Source of the DNA: Bacteroidaceae bacterium
GTDB lineage: Bacteria; Bacteroidota; Bacteroidia; Bacteroidales; Bacteroidaceae
Assembly (NCBI GenBank): GCA_017483605.1
Contig: JAFUWG010000055.1
Coordinates: 1 to 56,476, forward strand
DNA length: 56,476 nucleotides
Reading direction: 5' to 3'
Shown: positions 1 to 7,929 of the stretch, one piece after another
Numbering within the stretch: the first letter of the stretch is position 1
Layout of the letters: each line of letters starts with the position of its first letter
Translations under genes and position numbers: made by a program
The notes under the pieces: model-generated
Database searches by the model: none
Told to the model about the DNA's origin: nothing
What the model saw: only the letters and a program-made list of their open reading frames with translations

Positions 1-122
1 ACAGATCATTTGACAACTTTATCGTCAACATCCTGGGAGCACTTGCTGCATATTGCTTCTTTCCAAAAAAGCCATGCATCGCATGTGAGAGAGCCGTGGA
101 TAACCAATTAGCCTTGTTCTGA
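1..122 (+). pseudogene. C-terminal end of an IS transposase (IS982-like), cut by the window edge
   Basis: The third frame reads through 39 residues from the window edge to a TGA at 120-122. The peptide contains SFDNFIVNILGALAAYCFF followed by PKKP. A basic residue plus S-x-NF, a hydrophobic stretch ending in AYC and then PKKP is the pattern I associate with the C-terminus of IS982-family transposases of Bacteroidetes; the assignment is from memory. The rest of the gene lies to the left of the window, so whether the element is intact cannot be judged. The stop codon is followed at once by a sequence that behaves like an IS end (124-141), which supports this being the right end of an insertion. 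Confidence 0.6.
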
Positions 123-123
123 A

Positions 124-141
124 TTCGTCGAACTCACGTTA
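124..141. repeat. Probable right terminal inverted repeat of the IS element
   Basis: Eighteen bases (TTCGTCGAACTCACGTTA) directly after the transposase stop codon recur as an exact reverse complement at 40848-40865, far away in another intergenic region. An 18-bp exact match next to a transposase stop is best explained as an IS terminus. The exact outer boundary and any target duplication cannot be fixed because the left end is outside the window. Confidence 0.5.
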
Positions 142-175
142 TTTAACTATTATGTTGCTTCAAGGGGAGGGGCAA

Positions 176-1405
176 TCACTCATCATGCCAAAGGTCGGCG
201 TCTTCTGCCGATGGCTTGAGGGATGCGACCGTTCTTGCCGCAGGGGTGAGGCGTAGCAGCCGCTCGTGGATGTCGGGGTGGTTGAGCAGATGGCGACGCA
301 GTTCCAGCGGCATTCCGTAGGTGGTCAACTGTTTGTTGGTCAAGGCGAGTTTGCCCTTGTATTCGCAGATGAAGTCATCGCCACCCTCGGTGCCGAGCAG
401 ATTGATGAGGCACTCGGTCGTCTCGCCTGGCAGGAGCACACAGATGCCGCCTGGCTGGATGTTGCCCATCGTGAAATGCAACAGCGTCGGTTTCTTGATG
501 TCAAGCGTGAAGGTGACGGTGTGGTCGGGAGCGATATGCATCAGTGGTGAGTGCTGGGACAAATCATCAGGGAGTGTGCCAGTGGGCAGAATCGCGTGAT
601 AACTGCACGTCACTCCATCGTAGTCGAACATGCTGTGCTGGTAGTTCAGCAGGTGAATCTTCAGCGTGGCGGTCTGTGGCTTCTTGGTAGTGACTCGAGG
701 CAATTCTTCGTGCTCGTCATACGCCAGGTGCTGCCACTCCTTCCCCACCTCTTCGTGAGCAATGGGCGTGTGCTCGTCATGCACGAAGAAGTAGTTGTAG
801 CAATTGCCATCGGCGGCTTCCTCCGTGATGAAGTTGACCCACTTGGTATCCTTGGGTACGGGGTCGAAATGGAAGCGATAGTGCTCAGTGTCGTGATAGG
901 GCTTGTGGTGCCATTCGCCCAGCGTGGTGCCCTCGATGCTGTGCAGACGGTATCGCTCGCCACGGTCGGTGACGAGGCACTCATCCTGTCCGTTGAACTT
1001 GTACTGGAATCGCGGAACGACCTGATGTGTCACGTACACGGTGGTGGCGGTGTCGGTCAGTTCCACACGGTCGATGAAGAACCATGCACGGGCCGAAGTC
1101 CAGTCGCACACGGGTTTCTCCCACACCACGGCATCGCGGTTCTGAAACTCGGGCAGCGAGAAGTCCCAGCCGTTGTTCTCGTTGGCGAAAACGAAACTAC
1201 CGCCGTTGAGAGCCGACTCGCTGTGGTAGGTGTAGTCGGGGTTGTCCTGCTTGCCTCGGATGTCGATGATTTGGCGTTCGCCATCGGTGATGATGGTGAT
1301 GCTCTCAGGCTTTGCGATGGTGATGGTGTCGGACGACTCCATGCAGATCGCACGAGCGACGAGACAGCCCATTGTCAGAAAGATAGAGAATAATGCGGTT
1401 TTCAT
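176..1405 (-). CDS. Hypothetical secreted protein, last gene of the sigma operon
   Basis: 409 residues from the ATG at 1405. The open frame continues upstream, but this start gives a signal peptide (MKTALFSIFLTMGCLVARA) and overlaps the previous stop as ATGA. Residues about 25-100 form a short beta-rich segment with TITDGERQIIDIRGKQDNPDY, a pattern I have seen in secreted Bacteroidetes proteins. The middle contains LPGETTECLINLLG, which resembles the PGxTTExxIDL segment that precedes the thioredoxin domain in TlpA-like lipoproteins. No thioredoxin CxxC follows; the protein ends with a low-complexity helical tail. It could therefore be truncated at its C-terminus near the adjacent IS end. I do not recognise a function. 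Translational coupling to the anti-sigma and sigma genes suggests it belongs to that regulon. Confidence 0.7.
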   Translation of the reverse strand: MKTALFSIFLTMGCLVARAICMESSDTITIAKPESITIITDGERQIIDIRGKQDNPDYTYHSESALNGGSFVFANENNGWDFSLPEFQNRDAVVWEKPVCDWTSARAWFFIDRVELTDTATTVYVTHQVVPRFQYKFNGQDECLVTDRGERYRLHSIEGTTLGEWHHKPYHDTEHYRFHFDPVPKDTKWVNFITEEAADGNCYNYFFVHDEHTPIAHEEVGKEWQHLAYDEHEELPRVTTKKPQTATLKIHLLNYQHSMFDYDGVTCSYHAILPTGTLPDDLSQHSPLMHIAPDHTVTFTLDIKKPTLLHFTMGNIQPGGICVLLPGETTECLINLLGTEGGDDFICEYKGKLALTNKQLTTYGMPLELRRHLLNHPDIHERLLRLTPAARTVASLKPSAEDADLWHDE

Positions 1406-1854
1406 TTGCAGAATGTTTTTTTGAGTTGTTGAACACTTGCCGTGCCTTCCAGATAGACACACACGAAGTCTGTCCGTCCACGGCGTTGATAGATGAGGTA
1501 GTGGTTGGTGCCACCCTTCTGCCCATAGCGGAAAAGGGCAAACCGGATGCTTTGGTTCGTGCGTTGCACCTCCTTCTCGTTGGCGGTCTTCTCGTCGGCG
1601 ATGAGAAGCCGCTCCAGTTGCACGAAGCCCTTGGCGGTGGTGTTGCACTGCACGCTACGAAAGGCGGTGAGGTGGTACTTTGCCAACTGTTCTCCCTCCA
1701 CGTGGGTCTCGGAAAGGATGCGAGTGTCGGCGACGCACCCGCTGAACACCTCACGCATAGACAGCCGTTCCAAGCCCGCTTGGGCATGTAGGGCGACAGC
1801 GAGGCAGAGCATGAGCACCAGTGCCGTAAATCGATAGTGAGTAAGTTTTTCCAT
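1402..1854 (-). CDS. Small secreted protein, DUF6108-like
   Basis: 150 residues starting at the ATG at 1854. Longer upstream reading would include the anti-sigma C-terminal region and is unlikely. The N-terminus MEKLTHYRFTALVLMLCLAV followed by ALHAQ is a clear signal peptide with an AQ cleavage end typical of Bacteroidales. The mature part (GLERLSMREVFSGCV..., then LAKYHLTAFRSVQ) resembles the small secreted family annotated DUF6108, which I recall as commonly sitting next to ECF sigma/anti-sigma pairs. Its stop overlaps the next start by four bases (ATGA, 1402-1405), so the two are translationally coupled. It starts 2 bp after the anti-sigma-like gene. Family assignment is from memory; the function is unknown. 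Confidence 0.7.
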   Translation of the reverse strand: MEKLTHYRFTALVLMLCLAVALHAQAGLERLSMREVFSGCVADTRILSETHVEGEQLAKYHLTAFRSVQCNTTAKGFVQLERLLIADEKTANEKEVQRTNQSIRFALFRYGQKGGTNHYLIYQRRGRTDFVCVYLEGTASVQQLKKTFCK

Positions 1855-1855
1855 A

Positions 1856-2299
1856 TCAATAATGCGTGTCAGATTGGGGAAAATTGAACAGTCCTTCCAT
1901 TTGATGCTCCACATCGGGCAAATTGTCGGAGGCGAAGATGCCATTCAAGGTGTTCTCCACGTTCTCCATCACGATGGCTTTGTCCGTGATTCGCTGTCCG
2001 CGCTCCAGCGTGTAGCACACAGGCAGGGCTTCTGAACGGAGGATGCCACTGCCAATGCCCCACACCAGTGCGAGGGAGGCTGCGATGCCCACCGAATATG
2101 GAAGATAGCGACGGAGCGAACGGCGTTTCTGTTGCCGCGGTGCCAGAGCGGCATATCCTCGAAACATCTCCTGATAGGGCTGCAACGCTTCGGGCACGTC
2201 GGACTGTTGGAAGTAGGCGTAGAGTTGACGCTCTTCGTCCTGCGAGGTGTCGGCATCGAGGAATCGTTCGATGAGTTGTTGTATGTGCTGTGGTGTCAT
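1856..2299 (-). CDS. Anti-sigma-factor-like single-pass membrane protein
   Basis: 147 residues from the ATG at 2299, which overlaps the sigma stop as ATGA. The N-terminal 60 residues are helical and acidic (IQQLIERFLDADTSQDEERQ, LYAYF), as in short anti-sigma domains that bind the cognate sigma factor. A basic stretch (RQQKRRSLRRYLP) precedes one membrane segment near residues 70-90 (YSVGIAASLALVWGIGSGIL), followed by a short periplasmic tail. This cytoplasmic-TM-periplasmic layout directly after an ECF sigma gene is the usual anti-sigma arrangement. There is no zinc-binding HxxxCxxC motif, so it is not a classical ZAS-type protein. The signal it senses is not visible from the sequence. Confidence 0.7.
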   Translation of the reverse strand: MTPQHIQQLIERFLDADTSQDEERQLYAYFQQSDVPEALQPYQEMFRGYAALAPRQQKRRSLRRYLPYSVGIAASLALVWGIGSGILRSEALPVCYTLERGQRITDKAIVMENVENTLNGIFASDNLPDVEHQMEGLFNFPQSDTHY

Positions 2300-2772
2300 A
2301 GGCTTGGGGTGATGTTGTATTGTTGCAAAATGGTTCGGCGTGCTCGGCTCAGCGACTGCCTCACCGCCTGTTCGGTCGTGCCCATCAGTTCGGCGATTTC
2401 CTTCATCGTCATGCCCTCCATGTGGCGGAGGCGAAGGATGGTTTGTTGCAGGGTAGGCAGTTGACCCACGAGGGCGAGCATCCTGTCCAGTTGTTCCTCG
2501 TTGTGGTCGGGCGGTGGGTCGGCAAGGTCGATGTCGTGGATGCTGACTGTCGGAGGCCGTCGTCGCACCTTGTCGATGCAGAGGTTTCGCACGATGGCTT
2601 GTGCCAGATTTCCCACATTCCGAATCGGCTCGTCTCGCAGTTGCCACAGCCGCAGCAGCACATCCTGTACCACATCTTCCGCCTCTTCGTCGTCGCCCAT
2701 GATGCGTCGGGCGGTGGCGAGCAGACGTGGGCGGAGTGCCCGTACCTCAGTTTTGAATGTGTCGGAGTTCAT
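2296..2772 (-). CDS. ECF-type RNA polymerase sigma factor
   Basis: 158 residues from the ATG at 2772; a longer open frame exists but adds only an unconserved basic leader. Region 2 shows RRIMGDDEEAEDVVQDVLLR followed by LWQ near residues 25-47, the core-binding and -10 recognition helices. Region 4 shows LRLRHMEGMTMKEIAELMGT followed by TEQAVRQSLSRARRTI, the helix-turn-helix that reads the -35 element. There is no sigma-1 or sigma-3 domain, which fits group IV. The downstream gene overlaps by 4 bp and encodes an anti-sigma-like membrane protein, so the pair probably forms a transmembrane signalling unit controlling the two secreted proteins that follow. Confidence 0.92.
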   Translation of the reverse strand: MNSDTFKTEVRALRPRLLATARRIMGDDEEAEDVVQDVLLRLWQLRDEPIRNVGNLAQAIVRNLCIDKVRRRPPTVSIHDIDLADPPPDHNEEQLDRMLALVGQLPTLQQTILRLRHMEGMTMKEIAELMGTTEQAVRQSLSRARRTILQQYNITPSL

Positions 2773-2799
2773 GCGTTGTCTCTGCTTTCTACTGAAAAG

Positions 2800-2815
2800 A
2801 CGCGGGGAAACGCGT
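2800..2815 (-). promoter_or_regulatory. GC-rich inverted repeat in the leader of the sigma gene
   Basis: ACGCG and CGCGT flank a 6-nt loop (GGGAAA) 27 bp upstream of the sigma start, inside the 69-bp spacer after the recO stop. On the gene strand the flanking sequence is TTGTCACAAAACGCG. It may be part of an autoregulated ECF promoter or a leader hairpin. No TAnnTTTG box was found in this spacer. Confidence 0.35.
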
Positions 2816-2841
2816 TTTGTGACAACCAAAAGTGTTAAATT

Positions 2842-3570
2842 TTACGAATACAGTTCGTGAAGCACCTCCAAGGATTTCAGTTCGGGGAAATTGGGAACGT
2901 GAAGGCGGTAATACTCATTGAGGACGTGGAGGATGCGTTGACGATCCTGGCGAGAGAAACGGAAGAGGTGCATGGTGGGATAATCCATGCGAAAGAGGAG
3001 AGGAAGGGTTTGTGCCTCGGCATAGCGGAGGTAGTGGGAATGGGAGGGGGGGCGGTCGCAATAACAGCCGGAAAGGAGGTCGAAATAGAGGTCGGGGCAT
3101 TCGAGGTTGGGATAGATGCCGATGAAACGGCTGAGGTGCATGAGGAAAACAAGGTGGAAGTTCGCCATCGCCGAGGGGTTCTCCACCATGTCGAGCCACT
3201 GGAGGGAGAACTCCAGATAGCGGTAGAGGGGAGTGCTCTCCTTCTCTTCTCGCAGAGCGGCACAGAGAAACTCTGCCAGAAAGAGGGCGAGGGTGGACTT
3301 GACGGGCGAGAAAGGCAGGTCCACATAATTATAATAAGGATGCACATCAACGGGCCGAGGCAACTTGCCCGCATTGGGACGGATGTCGGCACTGAACTCT
3401 ACCATCGAGAGGGGCTGCCAGAAGGAGACGCTACGCACGAACCGCTTGGCACGCGAGGTGCTTGCCATGAACGACTGCCGCCCACGGCTCTCGGTGAAGA
3501 GGTCAACAATGAGCGAAGTGTCGCCGTACTTGACCGTCCGAAGCACGATGCCACGAATGTTTTCCTGCAT
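2842..3570 (-). CDS. recO: DNA repair protein RecO
   Basis: 242 residues from the ATG at 3570. This start gives MQENIRGIVLRTVKYGDTSL, the usual RecO opening (IVLRxxxYGDxSLI) of the N-terminal OB fold. RecO loads RecA onto SSB-coated DNA together with RecR in the RecFOR pathway. The remainder is helical, with a cysteine cluster (ECPDLYFDLLSGCYCD) where many RecO proteins carry a zinc-binding region; the spacing C-x11-C-x-C does not look like a canonical four-Cys finger. The neighbourhood (recO followed divergently by tRNA-Glu, rpsT and gyrB) is one I associate with Bacteroides and Prevotella, supporting the call. Confidence 0.93.
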   Translation of the reverse strand: MQENIRGIVLRTVKYGDTSLIVDLFTESRGRQSFMASTSRAKRFVRSVSFWQPLSMVEFSADIRPNAGKLPRPVDVHPYYNYVDLPFSPVKSTLALFLAEFLCAALREEKESTPLYRYLEFSLQWLDMVENPSAMANFHLVFLMHLSRFIGIYPNLECPDLYFDLLSGCYCDRPPSHSHYLRYAEAQTLPLLFRMDYPTMHLFRFSRQDRQRILHVLNEYYRLHVPNFPELKSLEVLHELYS

Positions 3571-3659
3571 AATCGGTTGCAAAATTAGGAATTTTCGGGA
3601 AGATTGAAGAAGGAAGAAGGAAGATTTTTTGCGAAAGGACGAAAAAAGTGCCGAAAAGT

Positions 3660-3690
3660 TTTGGCAGTCAGAGAAAAGTTCGTACCTTTG
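3660..3690 (+). promoter_or_regulatory. Promoter of tRNA-Glu
   Basis: TTTG at 3660-3663 and TACCTTTG at 3683-3690 are separated by 19 bp, matching the Bacteroidetes housekeeping promoter (TTTG, 19-21 nt, TAnnTTTG). The tRNA begins 30 bp after the -7 box. Confidence 0.75.
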
Positions 3691-3720
3691 CACTCGCAAA
3701 ATAAAAATTCGCTCATCGGC

Positions 3721-3795
3721 GGCCCATTCGTCTATCGGTTAGGACGAGAGATTTTCATTCTCTAAAGAGCAGTTCGACTCTGCTATGGGCTACCA
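3721..3795 (+). tRNA. tRNA-Glu (anticodon TTC)
   Basis: 75 nt including an encoded CCA at 3793-3795. The acceptor arms GGCCCAT (3721-3727) and ATGGGCT (3785-3791) pair with one G-U at the first position. The anticodon stem AGAGA/TCTCT (3747-3751 and 3759-3763) encloses the loop TTTTCAT, with anticodon TTC at 3754-3756. The T arm contains GTTCGACTC. It reads GAA/GAG codons. Confidence 0.95.
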
Positions 3796-3850
3796 TTTTT
3801 TATGGAGAGGGGTGCGAGGTCTCTTGAGCCATACCACATCGAACTCCAGA

Positions 3851-3882
3851 AAACTTAAAAACTCAAAAACTTAAAAACTCAA
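3851..3882 (+). repeat. Two perfect 16-bp tandem repeats in the rpsT leader
   Basis: AAACTTAAAAACTCAA occurs at 3851-3866 and again, without a gap, at 3867-3882, ending 5 bp before the rpsT start codon. The tract is A-rich, as is usual in Bacteroidetes leaders, but the exact duplication is unusual. Confidence 0.8.
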
Positions 3883-3887
3883 AACAA

Positions 3888-4142
3888 ATGGCACATCACA
3901 AGTCATGTCTCAAGCGCATCCGTCAGAACGAGAAGCGCAGACTCCACAACCGCTACTACGCTAAGACAATGCGTAACTACCTCCGCGACCTCCGCAACAC
4001 GAAGGACAAGGCAACCGCTCAGGAAATGTTCCCAAAACTCCAGAAGATGCTTGACAAACTGGCTAAGCAGAACATCATCCACTGGAAGAAGGCTGCCAAC
4101 CTCAAGTCTGGTGCTGCTAAGATGATCGCAAAACTCGCCTAA
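3888..4142 (+). CDS. rpsT: 30S ribosomal protein S20
   Basis: 84 residues, starting [20 protein letters not shown]. The highly basic helical sequence with [14 protein letters not shown] and a C-terminal [15 protein letters not shown] is typical of S20, which binds 16S rRNA at the base of the small subunit, and the length is normal for the family. The gene lies alone between tRNA-Glu and gyrB, with its own terminator at 4213-4246. The leader carries a 16-bp tandem repeat next to the start codon. It may be co-transcribed with the tRNA, since no separate TAnnTTTG box was seen between 3796 and 3850. Confidence 0.97.
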   Translation: MAHHKSCLKRIRQNEKRRLHNRYYAKTMRNYLRDLRNTKDKATAQEMFPKLQKMLDKLAKQNIIHWKKAANLKSGAAKMIAKLA

Positions 4143-4212
4143 GCGACGGGAGGAACAGCAAAAACCGAACCTCTGTTCAGGTCACAGCAAAATCTATTCA
4201 TTAGAGATACGA

Positions 4213-4246
4213 GACTGGATTTCACACAGAAGTCCAGTCTTTTTTT
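4213..4246 (+). terminator. Rho-independent terminator of rpsT
   Basis: An 11-bp stem (4213-4223 with 4229-4239, one G-U pair) closes a 5-nt loop and is followed by seven T residues at 4240-4246. Confidence 0.88.
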
Positions 4247-4352
4247 GTCCCGTTTTTGAGCCAAAATTGGCTCTTCGAGACTCCTTTTTTGTATTTTTCC
4301 CCGTAGGGGAACTTTTCTTCGTTTTTTCTTTCGGTATGTCAGGATTTTTTCG

Positions 4353-4360
4353 TAACTTTG
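4353..4360 (+). promoter_or_regulatory. -7 box of the gyrB promoter
   Basis: TAACTTTG lies 24 bp before the gyrB start, matching TAnnTTTG. The expected upstream TTTG is only partly matched (TTTC within the T-rich tract at 4329-4332), at about 20 bp. Confidence 0.6.
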
Positions 4361-4384
4361 TAACGATTAAAAGAGAATATAAAA

Positions 4385-6361
4385 ATGGATGAAACATTAA
4401 CCAACGGAGAAAATTATTCAGCCAGTAACATTCAGGTGCTGGAAGGTCTTGAGGCGGTAAGAAAACGCCCTGCGATGTATATTGGCGACATCAGCGAAAA
4501 GGGTCTGCACCACTTGGTCTATGAGACGGTGGACAACTCCATCGACGAGGCACTGGCTGGATTCTGTTCTCACATCGAAGTAACAATCAACGAAGACAAC
4601 TCTATCACCGTGCAGGACGACGGTCGAGGCATTCCTGTGGATATGCATGAGAAGGAACACCGTAGCGCCCTCGAAGTGGTGATGACGGTACTGCACGCCG
4701 GCGGTAAGTTCGACAAAGGCTCTTACAAGGTCTCTGGCGGTCTCCACGGTGTGGGTGTGAGTTGTGTGAACGCCCTGTCGTCGCACATGACCTCGCAAGT
4801 GTTCCGCGACGGAAAGGTTTATCAGCAGGAATACGAAAAGGGTAAGCCACTCTACGACGTGAAGGTGGTAGGCGAGACGGAACTGCGTGGTACTCGTCAG
4901 CAGTTCTGGCCTGACAAGACCATCTTCATCACCACAACGTACAAATACGACATCCTTGCCAACCGCATGAGGGAACTGGCATACCTGAATGCTGGTATCA
5001 AGATTACGCTGACGGACAAGCGTCTGGACAAGAACGCCGAGGTGGGCATCGAAGGTGTGCGTCAAGAGGTGTTCTACAGCGAAGGCGGTCTGAAGGACTT
5101 CGTGCGTTACATCGACTCGACACGTGTGCCGCTGTTCGACGACGTGATTTATCTGAACACAGAAAAGCAGGACACGCCAATTGAGGTGGCGATTATGTAC
5201 AACACGTCGTATAACGAGAATATCCACTCATACGTCAACAATATCAACACCATTGAGGGCGGTACGCACCTGCAAGGTTTCCGCACGGCATTGACGCGTG
5301 TGCTGAAGAAATATGCCGACGACAATAAAATCACGGAGAAACTGGAGAAACAGAAGATTGAGATTAGTGGCGAGGACTTCCGTGAGGGTTTGACCGCGGT
5401 CATCAGCGTGAAGGTGGCAGAGCCTCAGTTTGAGGGACAGACCAAGACCAAGTTGGGTAACAGCGAGGTGGCAGGTGCTGTACAGCAGGCTGTGGGCGAA
5501 GCACTGACCTACTATCTGGAGGAGCATCCGAAGGAGGCAAAGATGGTCATTGACAAGGTGGTGCTGGCCGCAGAGGCCCGTGTGGCTGCCCGTGCTGCCC
5601 GTGAGAAGGTGCAGCGTAAGAACCCGATGACGGGTGGTGGTCTGCCAGGCAAATTGGCTGACTGCTCAGACAAGGATGCTGCCAACTGCGAGATGTTCAT
5701 TGTCGAGGGAGATTCGGCAGGCGGCTCTGCAAAGCAGGGACGCGACCGCCACTTCCAGGCCATTCTGCCTATCCGCGGTAAGATTTTCAATGTGGAGCGT
5801 GTGAAATGGCATCAGGCATTCGAGCACGAAGAGGTGAACAACATCTTCCAGGCACTGGGTGTGAAGTTCGGCTTGAACCCTGAAGACCAGAAGGAAGCCA
5901 ACTACGACAAGTTGCGTTACTATAAGACCATCATCATGACCGATGCCGATGTCGATGGCTCACACATCGACACCCTGCTGATGACACTCTTCTTCCGCTT
6001 CCTACCACAGTTAATTCGCGACGGTCGCCTCTACATCGCCACGCCTCCACTCTACAAGTGTACGAAGGGAAAGGTGAGCGAATACTGCTACGACGAGGCA
6101 GCCCTCCAGCGTTTCATCGACACGTATGGTGAGGGGCAGGAGGACAAGATTAAGGTGCAGCGTTACAAAGGTCTTGGTGAGATGAACCCCGAGCAACTCT
6201 GGGAAACCACCATGAACCCTGCCACTCGTCTGTTGAAGCAGGTGACCATCGACGATGCTGCGGAAGCAGACTACACGTTCTCCATGCTGATGGGTGAAGA
6301 TGTGGCTCCACGCCGCGAATTCATCGAACGGAACGCCACTTACGCTAACATTGATGCATAA
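4385..6361 (+). CDS. gyrB: DNA gyrase subunit B
   Basis: 658 residues. The N-terminal GHKL ATPase has EGLEAVRKRPAMYIGDI, the Mg/ATP motif DDGRGIPVD and the lid GGLHGVGVSCVNALS. A transducer domain follows. The TOPRIM domain has the catalytic glutamate in EGDSAGGSAKQGRDR near residue 441 and the metal-binding DADVDGSHI near 519. The C-terminus contains QRYKGLGEMNPEQLWETTM, a conserved GyrB/ParE segment. The TOPRIM segment and overall organisation favour GyrB over ParE, though the two families are close. With GyrA it introduces negative supercoils. It is a single-gene unit with its own promoter and terminator. Confidence 0.95.
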   Translation: MDETLTNGENYSASNIQVLEGLEAVRKRPAMYIGDISEKGLHHLVYETVDNSIDEALAGFCSHIEVTINEDNSITVQDDGRGIPVDMHEKEHRSALEVVMTVLHAGGKFDKGSYKVSGGLHGVGVSCVNALSSHMTSQVFRDGKVYQQEYEKGKPLYDVKVVGETELRGTRQQFWPDKTIFITTTYKYDILANRMRELAYLNAGIKITLTDKRLDKNAEVGIEGVRQEVFYSEGGLKDFVRYIDSTRVPLFDDVIYLNTEKQDTPIEVAIMYNTSYNENIHSYVNNINTIEGGTHLQGFRTALTRVLKKYADDNKITEKLEKQKIEISGEDFREGLTAVISVKVAEPQFEGQTKTKLGNSEVAGAVQQAVGEALTYYLEEHPKEAKMVIDKVVLAAEARVAARAAREKVQRKNPMTGGGLPGKLADCSDKDAANCEMFIVEGDSAGGSAKQGRDRHFQAILPIRGKIFNVERVKWHQAFEHEEVNNIFQALGVKFGLNPEDQKEANYDKLRYYKTIIMTDADVDGSHIDTLLMTLFFRFLPQLIRDGRLYIATPPLYKCTKGKVSEYCYDEAALQRFIDTYGEGQEDKIKVQRYKGLGEMNPEQLWETTMNPATRLLKQVTIDDAAEADYTFSMLMGEDVAPRREFIERNATYANIDA

Positions 6362-6454
6362 GAAATGCGACATGTAAGGTCCAATGGCACTTACATTCAC
6401 ATTGAACATTCCGCATCCATCAAGATATTTCATTCAATTCTTACATATATTCTC

Positions 6455-6500
6455 GTGCCGACCAACCAGAAGTGATTCTTACCGAGTCGGCACATCTTTT
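6455..6500 (+). terminator. Terminator downstream of gyrB
   Basis: GTGCCGAC at 6455-6462 pairs with GTCGGCAC at 6486-6493, followed by ATCTTTTT. A small inner AGAA/TTCT hairpin lies in the loop. Confidence 0.7.
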
Positions 6501-6542
6501 TAGAAAGATTTTGGAATGAAAAAACAAACGGCTGATGGCAAA

Positions 6543-6575
6543 CAAAAAAGGAGGGAAACGGCATCGTTTCCCTCC
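6543..6575 (-). terminator. Terminator of the dcw operon, downstream of ftsZ
   Basis: A perfect 11-bp stem (6550-6560 with 6565-6575) and GCAT loop is followed on the minus strand by six T residues (A run at 6544-6549), 28 bp past the ftsZ stop. The plus-strand side has only TTCTC, so it acts mainly for the dcw genes. Confidence 0.88.
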
Positions 6576-6602
6576 TTCTCATATCGTGTTTAAGGCCACT
6601 CA

Positions 6603-7910
6603 TTAAAATGTAATCGTTGCCCCTGGCTCTATCACGTTGTTCTTGGTGGTAATCTCCGTGAGTTGGCGGAGTGTCTCCTTCGAGCGTTTGTAGGTCGGCG
6701 AAGTCTCCACCATACTGATGACGTCCTCATTATCAAGGTCTTCTTCCTTGAAGATGTAACTGTAAAGAGGACGGCGGATGGTGCGACGGTTCTTCTCTGG
6801 ACCATAGATGCGTTCACGACGGCTGGCACGCTCGGCTGCTGCCTCCGCCTCTTCAGCATCACGCTGCTGTTGCTCTTTGTCGCGAGCCAACAGGCGGCTG
6901 CCCAATTCGTCGGAGTCAATATCTTCCACACCGAAACCTGTGGCAAGGATGGTAATCTTCACCTGGTCGGTCAGGGACGGGTCAACAGAGAGTCCCCACT
7001 TGGTCTCCACATCCTCTGTCTTAATCTTCTCCATGAACTCGTGTACTTCGTTCATCTCGTCCATCATAAGGGCACTATTGCCATCGCCAGCCTCATCAGG
7101 AACGGAGATGCGGAGAAGAATCTTGTTGGCACGATAAATGTCGTTGTTATTCAGCAAAGGCGAGTTGAGTGCATCGTTTATACCCTTGGTCACACGACCT
7201 TCGCCAGAACCATAACCCGTACTCATAATCGCCACGCCACCATCCTTCAAGACGGTGCTGACATCGTTGAAGTCGAGGTTGATGATGCCGTGCATGGTGA
7301 TAATCTCGGCGATAGAACGTGCAGCATTGCAGAGTGTGTCGTCCGCCTTGGCAAACGCCTTGATAACGGTGAAATCCTGATAAATTTCACGCAGACGCTC
7401 ATTGTTGATGACCAACAGAGCATCCACGTTCTTGCTCATTTCTTCCACGCCATCGAGTGCCTGGTCAATCTTCTTGTTGCCTTCCCAACGGAATGGAATG
7501 GTCACGATACCTACCGTGAGGATGCCCATATCCTTTGCCGTCTTGGCAATCAGCGGAGCGGCACCTGTACCTGTGCCACCACCCATACCAGCAGTGATGA
7601 ACGCCATTTTGGTTCCATCTGACAACATGCTCTTCACGGCATCGATAGACTCTTCTGTCGCCTTACGAGCACGGTCGGGACGGTTACCCGCACCAAGACC
7701 CTCGCTGCCCAACTGAATCTTCTCAGGAACAGGAGAATCCTGCAAGGCCTTATTGTCTGTGTTGCAAACCACAAAGGTCACATCGTGAATACCCTCATTG
7801 TACATGTGGTTGACAGCGTTGCTACCACCGCCACCAACACCAATCACCTTTATAATGCTTGTGGTGCCTTTCGCAAAGTTGAAAACACCAATATCTTCAG
7901 TTTCTGCCAT
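6603..7910 (-). CDS. ftsZ: Cell division protein FtsZ
   Basis: 435 residues. FtsZ is the tubulin-like GTPase that forms the division ring. Visible motifs are the nucleotide-binding IKVIGVGGGGSNAVNHM near residue 20, the tubulin signature AGMGGGTGTGAAP near 108, and the T7-loop region with LDFNDVSTVLKDGG. The C-terminal 100 residues are a charged linker (DKEQQQRDAEEAEAAAERAS) followed by RRPLYSYIFKEEDL and a tail ending in GATITF. The usual C-terminal partner-binding peptide (IPxFLRxQ-like) is not evident. It is the last gene of the dcw cluster, 19 bp after ftsA and before a strong terminator. Confidence 0.97.
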   Translation of the reverse strand: MAETEDIGVFNFAKGTTSIIKVIGVGGGGSNAVNHMYNEGIHDVTFVVCNTDNKALQDSPVPEKIQLGSEGLGAGNRPDRARKATEESIDAVKSMLSDGTKMAFITAGMGGGTGTGAAPLIAKTAKDMGILTVGIVTIPFRWEGNKKIDQALDGVEEMSKNVDALLVINNERLREIYQDFTVIKAFAKADDTLCNAARSIAEIITMHGIINLDFNDVSTVLKDGGVAIMSTGYGSGEGRVTKGINDALNSPLLNNNDIYRANKILLRISVPDEAGDGNSALMMDEMNEVHEFMEKIKTEDVETKWGLSVDPSLTDQVKITILATGFGVEDIDSDELGSRLLARDKEQQQRDAEEAEAAAERASRRERIYGPEKNRRTIRRPLYSYIFKEEDLDNEDVISMVETSPTYKRSKETLRQLTEITTKNNVIEPGATITF

Positions 7911-7929
7911 AATCGTATCGAGTTTTTAA

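Noticed and set aside
551-1393. 280-residue plus-strand frame opposite the secreted protein at 176-1405
   Set aside because: The minus-strand frame has a signal peptide and operon overlaps; the plus-strand one has neither.
4194-4397. 67-residue minus-strand frame between rpsT and gyrB
   Set aside because: It spans a terminator and the gyrB promoter and is Lys-rich only because of the T-rich DNA.
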